Shown piece by piece: positions 36,437 to 44,395 of a stretch of 64,000 nt of DNA. The notes below the pieces were generated by a model, which did not search any database, was not told where the DNA came from, and saw only the letters and a list, made by a program, of their open reading frames with translations. Made by a program: the position numbers and the translations under genes. Origin of the DNA: G963674835 sp963674835 (GTDB taxonomy: Bacteria > Planctomycetota > Planctomycetia > Pirellulales > Thermoguttaceae); contig CAXXKC010000002.1 of the NCBI GenBank assembly GCA_963674835.2, forward strand, positions 1,984,001 to 2,048,000, given 5' to 3'. The stretch's first letter is position 1; each line of letters begins with the position of its first letter.

Positions 36437-37843
36437 ATGGCTTTGGGTCGTGGGCCGGAACAGCGGCAGGAGGAATTCTGGGTCGCCTGGCGGGACGTGC
36501 CGCGATCGGCGGGCCATCCGTTCTATCAGCGGTTGCAACAACTTCTCCGCAAGGCGGACTTCGACGAGTTCGTCGAGGATCTCTGCGAACCCTACTACGC
36601 CGAAGGCGGTCGCCGGTCGATCCCGCCGGGCCGCTACTTCCGCATGCTGTTCGTCGGATATTTTGAAGGGATCGACTCGCAGCGAGGCATCGCCTGGCGC
36701 TGTTCTGACAGCCTTTCGCTGCGGGAGTTCCTGGGCTTGGAGCCCACGGAAGCCGTGCCGGACCATTCCAGCCTCACGCGCATTCGGCAACGACTGCCCG
36801 AGTCGGTCCACGAGCAGGTATTTGTGTATATCCTGGAGATCGCCTCGCGGAAGAACCTCCTGCGGGGCAAGTCCGTGGCGGTGGACTCCACGACGCTGGA
36901 AGCCAACGCGGCGATGAAGTCGATCGTCCGCAGAGACACCGGCGAGGACTGGAAGCAATACTTGCGGCGATTGGCCGAGGAAGCGGGCATCGAGAACCCG
37001 ACCGACGAGGACTTGCGGCGTTTCGACAAAGATCGCAACAAGAAAGGAGACAAGAAGGTCTCCAACGACCAGTGGCAATCGCCCGCAGATCCCGATAGCC
37101 GCATCGCCAAGATGAAGGACGGTCGCACGCACTTGGCCTACAAAGCCGAACACGTGGTGGATCTGGAGAGCGAATTCGTGTTGGCTGCGACGGTCTACAC
37201 GGCCGATCAGGGAGATTCGCAGACGTTGATTCCCAGCGTGCTTGAGGCTCAAGATCATCTGGACGAAGCCGACGGGAAGAGAGACATCCACAACGCGGTT
37301 ACCGACAAAGGCTACTACTCGACCGAGAACTTGGTGGCGCTGGGGCGGGATCATCACATTCGCGCATACATTCCGGAGCCGAAATTCAAGAGCCATCGCT
37401 GCTGGACGGCCCAGCCGGCCGAGTATCGCCGGGCGGCCTATGCGAATCGAAAGCGCACCCGAGGCAAGCGAGGCCGACGTTTGGGCCGACTGCGGAGTGA
37501 GCGTGTGGAACGGAGCTTCGCGCACGTGTGCGACACCGGCGGAGCGAGGCGAACCTGGCTGCGAGGCCTGGTGAACGTAAGCAAACGGTACCTGATCCAG
37601 GTGGCGGCGCGGAACCTGGGCCTGTTGGTGCGCAAGCTGTTCGGCATGGGCAAGCCGCGGTGCCTTCAAGGGCTTTGCGGTCTTTTGTGCGCTGTGCATC
37701 TTGCCTTGATTGACCTCCGAAAACGCTTTGCGGCCTCGGGCGCGCTGGCGTGGTGTCCCCACCCGATTCACCGCCAGATGGTCGAACGCCGTGTTACTAA
37801 CTCGATCTGCGACCGAACTGTGAGCTTTTCAACGGGCTGCTAG
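36437..37843 (+). CDS. IS1182-like DDE transposase
   Basis: 468 aa. The ATG at 36437 has AAAGGGA upstream. The N-terminal DUF772-type region contains YFRMLFVGYFEGIDSQRGIAW and LREFLGLEPTE...PDHSSLTRIRQRLP. Catalytic core: first Asp in VAVDSTTLEANAAMKSIVRR, second Asp in AVTDKGYYSTENL, Glu in SERVERSFAHVCDTGG. A basic stretch (NRKRTRGKRGRRLGR) precedes the Glu. The coding sequence runs through the right inverted repeat, and its TAG stop lies in the CTAG target duplication outside the element. It catalyses cut-and-paste type transposition. Confidence 0.92.
   Translation: MALGRGPEQRQEEFWVAWRDVPRSAGHPFYQRLQQLLRKADFDEFVEDLCEPYYAEGGRRSIPPGRYFRMLFVGYFEGIDSQRGIAWRCSDSLSLREFLGLEPTEAVPDHSSLTRIRQRLPESVHEQVFVYILEIASRKNLLRGKSVAVDSTTLEANAAMKSIVRRDTGEDWKQYLRRLAEEAGIENPTDEDLRRFDKDRNKKGDKKVSNDQWQSPADPDSRIAKMKDGRTHLAYKAEHVVDLESEFVLAATVYTADQGDSQTLIPSVLEAQDHLDEADGKRDIHNAVTDKGYYSTENLVALGRDHHIRAYIPEPKFKSHRCWTAQPAEYRRAAYANRKRTRGKRGRRLGRLRSERVERSFAHVCDTGGARRTWLRGLVNVSKRYLIQVAARNLGLLVRKLFGMGKPRCLQGLCGLLCAVHLALIDLRKRFAASGALAWCPHPIHRQMVERRVTNSICDRTVSFSTGC
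37822..37839 (-). repeat. Right terminal inverted repeat of the IS
   Basis: On the minus strand CAGCCCGTTGAAAAGCTC. It is also the last coding part of the transposase (FSTGC). Followed directly by CTAG. Confidence 0.9.
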
Positions 37844-38113
37844 GACGTCAAGCACAAGGGGGACATCCTGGCATATGAGGAGGCACTGAACAACGTCCGC
37901 CCCGGCGTCTGGCATGCCAGACAAGTGCATTAGACCGTGTTCCGAGCACACGATCTCTTTGATGTGCTCATATTTGGGACCGATGTTGTACTTGTCGAAG
38001 GTTCTCCCCCATATCCTCAAGACCTGGTTGCGAAGTGCCTCCGGCAGCGAATTGTAGAAGTACGTGTCAGGCAATGGCTTACCCCGCTTCGAGAACACGT
38101 CCCAGACTGGCAT
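37840..38113 (-). pseudogene. N-terminal fragment of the same STM4504/CBY_0614-family protein
   Basis: The ATG at 38113 begins MPVWDVFSKRGKPLPDTYFY, then LPEALRNQVLRIWGRTF, EHIKEIVCSEHGLMHL and VPLVLDVL, where the IS interrupts it. The start pattern (MPxxDxxSKR...PDxYxY..LPxALRxQxxxIW) is the AbiJ-NTD-type N-terminus of the family as I recall it. A GAGGAG lies upstream of the ATG. Translated now, it would give ~95 residues ending LAAR inside the IS end. Confidence 0.75.
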
Positions 38114-38121
38114 GACCTGAC

Positions 38122-38430
38122 TTGCTCCTCATCGTGGATCTTGACGCAACACTCTGTACCAACGTATATCGCCTACACCTCTGCCACAAGGGGGAGGCGT
38201 ACTGGCTGGTGCGGGAGTGCAGAATAACGAAAGATCCAGCCGGAGTTGGAAGACTGGCCGATTCCAAGCTTGTCAACAAGGCATACGATGATTCGTTGTC
38301 GGACGTGCTGAAGGAAGACAGGCAAGCCCTTGTAGATGGCAGTATGGGCGGGGACTTTGATAGAATTGTCGGGACAGCTTTGACTAGCCCCTATTCGCCG
38401 GCCTGGGTGCATTCTGTGTGCGATGGTTAG
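38122..38430 (+). CDS. Possible short hypothetical protein
   Basis: An open frame of 102 codons from a TTG starts 8 nt from the divergent pseudogene start. It reads VDLDATLCTNVYRL...GEAYWLVRECRITKDP and KLVNKAYDDSLSDVLKEDRQ. Amino-acid composition is balanced and codon use resembles the lower-GC accessory neighbours. There is no good ribosome site and I recognise no family. It may be a fragment of a gene lost with the disrupted locus. Confidence 0.3.
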   Translation: MLLIVDLDATLCTNVYRLHLCHKGEAYWLVRECRITKDPAGVGRLADSKLVNKAYDDSLSDVLKEDRQALVDGSMGGDFDRIVGTALTSPYSPAWVHSVCDG

Positions 38431-38458
38431 TTATGGGGTCCTGCGGGGTGAGTGGACC

Positions 38459-39079
38459 ATGCGTTTGCTGGTGCGATTGACGATTAGCGTGCTGGTCGTG
38501 GGGGCCGTGGGCTTGGCGGCCTGGGGCTATGTGTATCGCCAGGCGCTGATGCGGCAGTGGGCGTGCTACGGAGTCGAGAAGGCGAAGACGTACGCCGATG
38601 CCGAGCGACGCCTGGCGTGGTTTGAGACCGGCCCGGGCCGGCAAGAGCGTCTTCGGGATTTGGTGAGCGCGTGGGGTACGGGCAACGCGCAGTTTGACTT
38701 GTTCCTGGCGAAGTACGTCCAGGACGCACAGAGTTCGGAGGCGCTCCGCGAGCGCTTCTCGCTGGAGTTGGCGTGGCGCGAAGCACTGCCGGCCCGCTGG
38801 GCGCACTATTGGGCGTGGCGGGCACCGTTGGAGCCCGACCGACAAATCGCGTCGATCGTGGAGTATCTGGATACGATCGCGTCGATCCGGCCGCCGCAAC
38901 GACTCACGTGGCGCGAGGTGCTCGACCTGCAAGCCATCTTCGAGCTAAGCGGCCGGCGCGAGTTGGCAATGCGCCTGACGCCTGAGAATTGGCTACAGCG
39001 GTACGAATCGTGGCAACGGTCGACCGGTCGTACGCTTCCGCACGTTGCGAGGCCGGAGAGGCCGTTGCCGGGCGGGTAG
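38459..39079 (+). CDS. Membrane-anchored hypothetical protein
   Basis: 206 aa. ATG at 38459 with GGGGTGAG about 7 nt upstream. One N-terminal membrane helix (LTISVLVVGAVGLAAWGYVY, residues ~7-26) is followed by a helical, Arg/Trp-rich soluble domain (ERRLAWFETGPGRQERL; ELAWREALPARWAHYWAW). No family recognised. The single anchor and basic-aromatic helices suggest an inner-membrane protein with a periplasmic or cytoplasmic helical domain. It converges with the small lipoprotein gene. Confidence 0.6.
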   Translation: MRLLVRLTISVLVVGAVGLAAWGYVYRQALMRQWACYGVEKAKTYADAERRLAWFETGPGRQERLRDLVSAWGTGNAQFDLFLAKYVQDAQSSEALRERFSLELAWREALPARWAHYWAWRAPLEPDRQIASIVEYLDTIASIRPPQRLTWREVLDLQAIFELSGRRELAMRLTPENWLQRYESWQRSTGRTLPHVARPERPLPGG

Positions 39080-39149
39080 CGATGGAGGGAGGCGGTCGGT
39101 CACGCTATGCGCGCCGCCAACCACCGGTCGCTCTCACGTGCGCAACGGC

Positions 39150-39416
39150 TCAAGGACCGATCGAACGCGGATTGGCCGAGAGGAAATCGCGTGGGCCGTG
39201 GAGGCTGTAGTAGGGATAGGTCACGGAGCCACCGGGCGGAATCGGATCTGCCTGGCCAGCGATTCCACCACGGCCACCGGCGCATGGATCGCCCTGAACC
39301 GGACCGCAGGTTTCCGGACTTGATTTGCAGGTGCCAACGACCATGCCATGCCTGGCGCACGCGGATAGGCCCGTCAGAAGTATGGCGGTCAGGAGCATGA
39401 AGAGTGTTCGTTTCAT
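39150..39416 (-). CDS. Small lipoprotein
   Basis: 88 aa. ATG at 39416 with AAAGGA about 10 nt upstream. A short basic N-terminus and hydrophobic core end in a lipobox (LLTGLSAC, Cys at about residue 18). The mature ~70 residues are Gly/Pro/Cys-rich (TCKSSPETCGPVQGDPCAGG) with three further cysteines. It should be lipid-anchored in the envelope. Function unknown. Confidence 0.65.
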   Translation of the reverse strand: MKRTLFMLLTAILLTGLSACARHGMVVGTCKSSPETCGPVQGDPCAGGRGGIAGQADPIPPGGSVTYPYYSLHGPRDFLSANPRSIGP

Positions 39417-39784
39417 CCCGGTATATCCTTTTCCCCTTGGGTCTGGGCGCGAGTTCCGAAGCGGGAAGGCAGGCGCCGCCCGTTGTGTGGACGACGCCGG
39501 CTGGCGTCGTATCACCACCCCCCGGCGGCGACGGCGGACACTCGCTTATTGATTGACATCGGCCCGACATTCGGCAGAGTCCAGAAAATCGGCAGGACTG
39601 GCTCGATCGGAACCACCGTCACGACCGACGGGGTCGGTGAGCCCATCGTGTGGGGCATGTTGTTCCCCTGGATACCCCCCATGTTTTCCGGCGGGGATGT
39701 GGCGGCCGGGGGCCCGGTTAGGGTGCACTTGGGGCTCGATCGCGGATGGACGATTCGCGGCGTAAGTGATAGGGTAGAAAGATC

Positions 39785-40651
39785 ATGGGAGCCTCGATCG
39801 AGTATGTCGAACGGATGATTGCCACGCTGAACGAGGCGACCCGTGCGAATCTCGCCACGCCAGGGCGGCAGGGGAACATCGTGGTGTTGGCCCCCGAATT
39901 GGCGTCTGAGGTGATGATTACCGGCGATATTCACGGTCATCGCCGCAACTTCAACGCCATCCGCAAGGCGGCAGCCCTGGAGGAACACGCGGGGCGGCAC
40001 CTGGTCTTGCAGGAAGTGTGTCACGGCGGGCCGACGTATTCGGAAAACGGCGGCTGCATGTCGCATTCGATTCTCGAAGACGTGGCGACCATGAAGGTCC
40101 GCTTCCCGGAAAGCGTGCACTTCATCGTGGGCAACCACGAACTGGCCGAACTGACCGATTACCCGATCCAGAAGAACCGGCAGATGCTCAACCTGATGTT
40201 CCGGTTGGGCCTGCAGCAGGCGTACGGTCCGGCGTCGGAAAAGGTCCGCGAGGCGTACTGCGAGTTCATTCGTAGCTGTCCGCTAGCGGTTCGTCTGCCC
40301 GGAGGGTTGTTCATTTCGCACAGCATTCCGCAGAGCGTCGACGGCCAGCCGTTCGACGCGAGCATTTTCTCGCGAAAGCTGGACGACGCCGACTGGCTGG
40401 AGCAGGCGGAGATTTTCGAGTTGGTTTGGGGCCGCGACTATCGGCAAGAAAACGCTCAGGCGTTTGCCGACTTGGTGGGCGCCCGGTTGCTCGTCAACGG
40501 TCATGAGCCGTGCAGTGAAGGCTTCAGCACGCCGAACGAGTTGCAGGTCATTCTGGACTGCTGCGGCGACAAGGCTTGCTACGTGATCGTTTCGACGGAC
40601 CGGACGTGGACACAGGACGAGCTTGTTCGGCAGATCCGGTGGCTCGCCTGA
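39785..40651 (+). CDS. Calcineurin-like metallophosphoesterase
   Basis: 288 aa. The metal-binding motifs appear in order: MITGDIHGHRRNF (GDxHG), FIVGNHELAELTD (GNHE), ISHSIPQ and LVNGHEP (GHE-type). The second motif, normally GDxVDRG, is replaced by LQEVCHGG, so one metal ligand differs from PP1-type phosphatases. It probably acts in the cytoplasm on phosphoproteins or nucleotides; the substrate is unknown. It is followed 34 nt later by a small membrane protein. Confidence 0.8.
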   Translation: MGASIEYVERMIATLNEATRANLATPGRQGNIVVLAPELASEVMITGDIHGHRRNFNAIRKAAALEEHAGRHLVLQEVCHGGPTYSENGGCMSHSILEDVATMKVRFPESVHFIVGNHELAELTDYPIQKNRQMLNLMFRLGLQQAYGPASEKVREAYCEFIRSCPLAVRLPGGLFISHSIPQSVDGQPFDASIFSRKLDDADWLEQAEIFELVWGRDYRQENAQAFADLVGARLLVNGHEPCSEGFSTPNELQVILDCCGDKACYVIVSTDRTWTQDELVRQIRWLA

Positions 40652-40685
40652 CGGGCGATGCGCCGGCCGTTCCCGGGTATCGACC

Positions 40686-40982
40686 ATGGACAGCAAGCTT
40701 GAACCGTCGTCAGTGCCTCGCAGGCGACGGTATCAGTTTGGCCTGGGAACGCTGCTATTGCTGACCATCCCGGTCAGCCTGCTGGCGGCCGCACTGGGCG
40801 GTATGTTGGGCCGGGGTGGCGCCGGTCCGAACGTACCGCAGGTCTACTTCATACTCATGTGCATCGCGACGCCGCTGGGGCTGCTGATCGCCGCCAGTGT
40901 GCTGCGGTGGGGCCTCCGGACGTTCTTGCCGTCGCACCGGCGCGAAGCAGGCCTGGAAGACGAGGATGTGCACGGCGATTGA
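40686..40982 (+). CDS. Small membrane protein with two transmembrane helices
   Basis: 98 aa. A basic N-terminus (PRRRRYQFGLGTLLLLTI) matches the RxxFxLxTLLLxxT start common in small planctomycete membrane proteins. Two helices (LLLLTIPVSLLAAALGGML; VYFILMCIATPLGLLIAASV) precede an acidic C-terminus. No function known. It lies downstream of the phosphoesterase and may be co-transcribed. Confidence 0.6.
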   Translation: MDSKLEPSSVPRRRRYQFGLGTLLLLTIPVSLLAAALGGMLGRGGAGPNVPQVYFILMCIATPLGLLIAASVLRWGLRTFLPSHRREAGLEDEDVHGD

Positions 40983-41122
40983 GCCGGGCGTGTGGGCATC
41001 GCGGGCCTGCTGGCAGCTTCGCAACCGCAGGAAGCCGGGGAATCTGCGTAAGATATATCGATCTTGGACAATCCGGCGGCATCTGGTAAAAGAGCGACTT
41101 GCCAACCAGGGATGGTGTAACG

Positions 41123-43120
41123 ATGAAGAATTTTGGCCGGGCATTGCGGCTGGCGTTGCGGCACCGCGTTACGTTCATTGCTTCGATCATTTGTGCGTTG
41201 TTGGTTGGGGCCCTCTGGGGAGCCAATTTCAGCGCGGTCTATCCGCTGGCCCAGATATCGTTCCAGGGCAGGTCGTTGCAGTACTGGGTGCAGCAGCGGG
41301 TCGACGAGAAGTCGGCCGAGATCGCCAATCTGGAGCGGGAAGCCCGCGAGATCGAGGCCGTGCCGGGCGCCAACCGCGACGCGTCCCAGCAGTCGGAGTT
41401 GAACCGACTGCAACGACAAATCGAGGCCGAGCAGACGGCACTGGCCTGGTATCAGCGGCTGCAACCGTATATCGACCGTTACCTGCCGAACGACCCTTTC
41501 CTCACGCTGGCGGTGGTCTTGCTCGCCGTGCTGGTTGCCACGCTTGTCAAAGAAGTATTCTTGATGGGCAATACGATTCTGGTCGCCCGGCTTTCCGAGT
41601 TGGGAGCCTTCGAGTTGCGGAAGCAGTTTTTCCGCCGGACTCTGCGGATGGACGTGAGCACGTTCAGCGCGGAGGGGACCAGCGAGTTGATGAGCCGTTT
41701 CACGTACGACATGCAGGCGGTTTCGGCGGGGATGAACGCACTGTTCGGCAAGCTGGTGCGCGAGCCGCTGAAGATGGTCTCCTGCCTGGTTGTGGCCAGC
41801 TTGATTTGCTGGCGGCTGTTGGTGTTCTCGTTGATCGTCGCGCCTGTGGCGGCGTATCTGATTCGCTGGCTGGCCAAGAAGCTGAAGCGGGCCAACCGCC
41901 GGGCCATGGAAGAGATGGCCCAGGTTTACAACACGCTGGACGAGGCGTTCCGCAGCATCAAGATCGTCAAGGCGTTCACGATGGAACGGCAGGAACGTCG
42001 CCGTTTCTTCCAGAACAGCAAGCAGTTCTTCCGCAAGGCGATGCGGATTGCCCGGTACGATTCGTTGACAGGCCCGTTGACGGAGGTGATGGGCATCGTA
42101 ATGATCAGCCTGGGCATTATGGCAGGCGCTTGGCTGGTGCTGGGAGGGCACACGCATCTGCTGGGAGTGCAGATCTGCACCCGGCCGATGGACTTGGGAG
42201 ACCTGGCGGTCTTCTTCGCGGCACTGATGGGCATGGCGGACCCGGCGAGGAGGCTGTCGGACATTTACACGCGCGTGCAAGCCGGCGCGGCGGCCTGCGA
42301 CCGGATCTATGCTCTGGCCGATCGCGAGCCGGCGGTCCGCAATCCGCAACATGCCAAACGGCTCAGGCGCCACGAGAAGGACCTGGTGTTCGATCGGGTG
42401 CACTTCGAGTATTTTCCGGGACGTCCGGTGCTGCGGGACATCAGCCTTCGCATCGAGTTCGGCGAGGCGTTGGCCCTGGTCGGCGCCAGCGGCTGTGGCA
42501 AGACGACGCTTGCGAGCCTCATTCCACGGTTTGCCGATCCGACCGCGGGCGAAGTCCGCCTGGACGGGATTCCACTGCCTGAGTTGCGGCTGCGGAATTT
42601 GCGGAGCCAGGTTGGGTTGGTGACGCAGGATCCTCTGCTGTTCGACGATACGGTGCTGAACAACATTCGCTACGGCTCGCCGAGGGCCACGAAAGAGCAG
42701 GTCGTGGAGGCTGCGCGCCGAGCCCACGCCCACCGGTTCATCGAGCAGGATCTGGCGCACGGCTATGACACGGTCGTCGGCCCTATGGGCGGTCAGCTTT
42801 CCGGTGGCCAGCGTCAGCGTCTGGCGTTGGCGCGGGCCATTCTGCGCGACCCACCGATTCTGATCCTCGACGAGGCAACGAGCCAAGTCGACCTGGAGAG
42901 CGAGCAGGCCATTCACCAGGTGTTGGAGTATTTCCTTCGCGGTCGAACCGCGCTCATCATAACACACCGGATGAGTACCATCGCTATGGCCAATCGGGTG
43001 GCGGTGATGCAGGAAGGCCAGATCTTGGACATCGGCACGCACGATGAAGTGCTGGGGCGATGCGGCCTCTATCGCCGCCTGCACCAGCTTCAGTTCTCGA
43101 ATCTGAAAGAGAGCGCCTGA
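41123..43120 (+). CDS. ABC exporter, fused membrane and ATPase domains (MsbA-like)
   Basis: 665 aa. ATG at 41123. The type-I exporter membrane domain (residues ~1-400) contains about six helices. Between helices 1 and 2 there is a ~75-residue Gln/Glu-rich coiled-coil insertion (QQRVDEKSAEIANLEREA) not present in standard MsbA. The ATPase domain (residues ~420-665) has Walker A GASGCGKTT, Q-loop LVTQDPLLF, signature LSGGQRQRLAL, Walker B ILILDEAT and the H-loop IITHR. It probably works as a homodimer exporting lipid or a hydrophobic product. Confidence 0.9.
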   Translation: MKNFGRALRLALRHRVTFIASIICALLVGALWGANFSAVYPLAQISFQGRSLQYWVQQRVDEKSAEIANLEREAREIEAVPGANRDASQQSELNRLQRQIEAEQTALAWYQRLQPYIDRYLPNDPFLTLAVVLLAVLVATLVKEVFLMGNTILVARLSELGAFELRKQFFRRTLRMDVSTFSAEGTSELMSRFTYDMQAVSAGMNALFGKLVREPLKMVSCLVVASLICWRLLVFSLIVAPVAAYLIRWLAKKLKRANRRAMEEMAQVYNTLDEAFRSIKIVKAFTMERQERRRFFQNSKQFFRKAMRIARYDSLTGPLTEVMGIVMISLGIMAGAWLVLGGHTHLLGVQICTRPMDLGDLAVFFAALMGMADPARRLSDIYTRVQAGAAACDRIYALADREPAVRNPQHAKRLRRHEKDLVFDRVHFEYFPGRPVLRDISLRIEFGEALALVGASGCGKTTLASLIPRFADPTAGEVRLDGIPLPELRLRNLRSQVGLVTQDPLLFDDTVLNNIRYGSPRATKEQVVEAARRAHAHRFIEQDLAHGYDTVVGPMGGQLSGGQRQRLALARAILRDPPILILDEATSQVDLESEQAIHQVLEYFLRGRTALIITHRMSTIAMANRVAVMQEGQILDIGTHDEVLGRCGLYRRLHQLQFSNLKESA

Positions 43121-43458
43121 GGCGGAAGCGCCAGCGGGTGGGGGAATTTTGCGATCTCCCTGGGTTTGTCTCTCGTAGAAGAACTGAGGAGTGCAGAACA
43201 ACGGCCCCGCGGGAATTGTGGTGACTGCACCCAAATGGCGGGAGAGTTAACCATCGCGGACTTTGGCATAGCGTTTGCTTCCTAACTTAAGCCATCTGCA
43301 CCATGCAGAGCAGTCACCCCCCCAGAACCCCAGTGGTTCGTTCAGAGCTGCTGGGGCGGTACAGAGAAGAGGCAATTTTTTGGGGCCGGCGACAGAAGAG
43401 GTTCGAGTGATGTTTGGGACCTAAAGGCTAACAGGCATCACTTTTAAAGGCATTCTCC

Positions 43459-43575
43459 GGAACAGAGAAAGCCTGGCGGAACGGAGAGGGCCGATTGGAA
43501 CAGAAGAGGCCCTTCCGGAACAGAGAGAGCTGGCAGGAACAGAGAAGGCCCTGCCGGAACAGAGAAGATCGAACT
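43459..43575 (+). repeat. Six tandem 19-20-bp GGAACAGAGA repeats
   Basis: Units begin at 43459, 43478, 43497, 43517, 43536 and 43556. Each starts GGAACAGAGA or a one- or two-base variant, followed by a variable GC-rich half. Unit length alternates 19 and 20 bp, so the array does not keep a reading frame, which argues against a coding repeat. Confidence 0.85.
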
Positions 43576-43625
43576 GAGCAGAGGAGACCTCCCGACGGGT
43601 CGGAAGTGCCCGCTTCCGACTAATC

Positions 43626-43678
43626 AGGCGAGCTGGAATGAGGAAACCGAGCCTCGTCCAGCTCGCCTGTTCTTTTTT
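43626..43678 (+). terminator. Strong Rho-independent terminator
   Basis: AGGCGAGCTGG (43626-43636) pairs perfectly with CCAGCTCGCCT (43658-43668), 11 bp, followed by TGTTCTTTTTT. The loop can form a smaller GAGG/CCTC stem. No gene ends within 500 bp upstream on this strand. Confidence 0.85.
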
Positions 43679-44395
43679 GATACAGCAGAATTGCACACAT
43701 GTTGCACTACGATACAGTCGCAAACCGTCACTATGGGTCGTATAGCTATACTCTCAAGAGCCATTAAGGAAGCAGTGGCTCGAGTGCCGTGTTGCGATTT
43801 GGGTGGCTTGGCAGTCATCTCTCCGCTTCTCTGGCAGGCTCTGGACCACTCCCGTGATGTTGAGTTTCTGGCCGAAGTGTGTACTGACTGGACATCGGGT
43901 GCGCTGCCGTGTGCGGGAGGATCGTCGGTGAATGCGGGTTTGGGCACGAGAGTATCCGACCCCACGGCTCGGATGATTCGCATGGTCTCTGAACCGGGCG
44001 AACGCGGCAGCGGCTCGTGTCGTTCGCAGACTGTTTGAACGGGTCGGTGCTTTGCGAACTTGGATGGGTTCCACGCGCGCTAGCAGCGGTGAGGACAGCG
44101 ACGACGCGGCCGATGCCAGCCCTCTTGTGCCAAGGGCGATCCCTCATTTCTGGAATGGGCACTGTCGCCGAAGAGAGGCCCAGCGGGCGATTGGTTGAAT
44201 CGGGAAGGCTCTCGGGGCAACCGAAGTCGTGAGAGAGACGGATTTGCGCGGCCCAATGGGATGGCCCTGCGCCGGTGAGTTCCCGGGGGTACGATTCGGC
44301 AACGTTACCCCCTTTTCCCGCCGATGCGAACGGGTAACATACCAGGTATTGAAACTGGCCGGTTGTCGGCTCCCTTGTCACGGAGAACACTCTGG

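Larger units (their letters stand above)
36349..37839 (+). mobile_element. Intact IS1182-like insertion sequence, 1,491 bp
   Basis: Terminal inverted repeats CAGCCTGTTGAAAATCTC (36349-36366) and the complement of 37822-37839 match at 16/18. The element is flanked by a 4-bp direct repeat CTAG at 36345-36348 and 37840-37843, the target-site duplication. It holds one transposase gene filling almost its whole length. Removing the element and one CTAG restores the frame of the interrupted gene, which defines both ends precisely. The intact transposase and near-matching ends suggest recent insertion. Confidence 0.9.
43459..43678 (+). ncRNA. Candidate structured non-coding RNA with GGA motifs
   Basis: The six GGA repeats are followed by a perfect 8-bp hairpin (GTCGGAAG-TGCCCG-CTTCCGAC, 43599-43620), then by an intrinsic terminator. 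Flanks of the third unit can pair (AGGGCC 43487-43492 with GGCCCT 43508-43513), placing GGAACAG in the loop. A transcript with many loop-exposed GGA motifs resembles CsrB-type sponge RNAs that titrate CsrA. No promoter was clearly found; the true 5' end is unknown. Coding is disfavoured by the mixed repeat length. Confidence 0.4.
43121..44395. other. 1.3-kb region without protein genes
   Basis: 43459-43678 holds the repeat array, two hairpins and a terminator described separately. The rest (43121-43458 and 43679-44395) has no supported gene: frames are short and lack ribosome sites. An inverted repeat GTTACCC/GGGTAAC lies at 44304-44338, upstream of speA. Confidence 0.5.

Noticed and set aside
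40844..43234. Long minus-strand open frame opposite the ABC exporter
   Set aside because: Shadow of a high-GC gene; no motif, while the plus strand has all ABC motifs.
43459..43575. CRISPR array
   Set aside because: Repeats are only 19-20 bp with no unique spacers between conserved long repeats, and no cas genes are near.
43421..43723. Minus-strand coding sequence across the GGA repeats
   Set aside because: Unit lengths alternate 19/20 bp, so no coding periodicity; no ribosome site.
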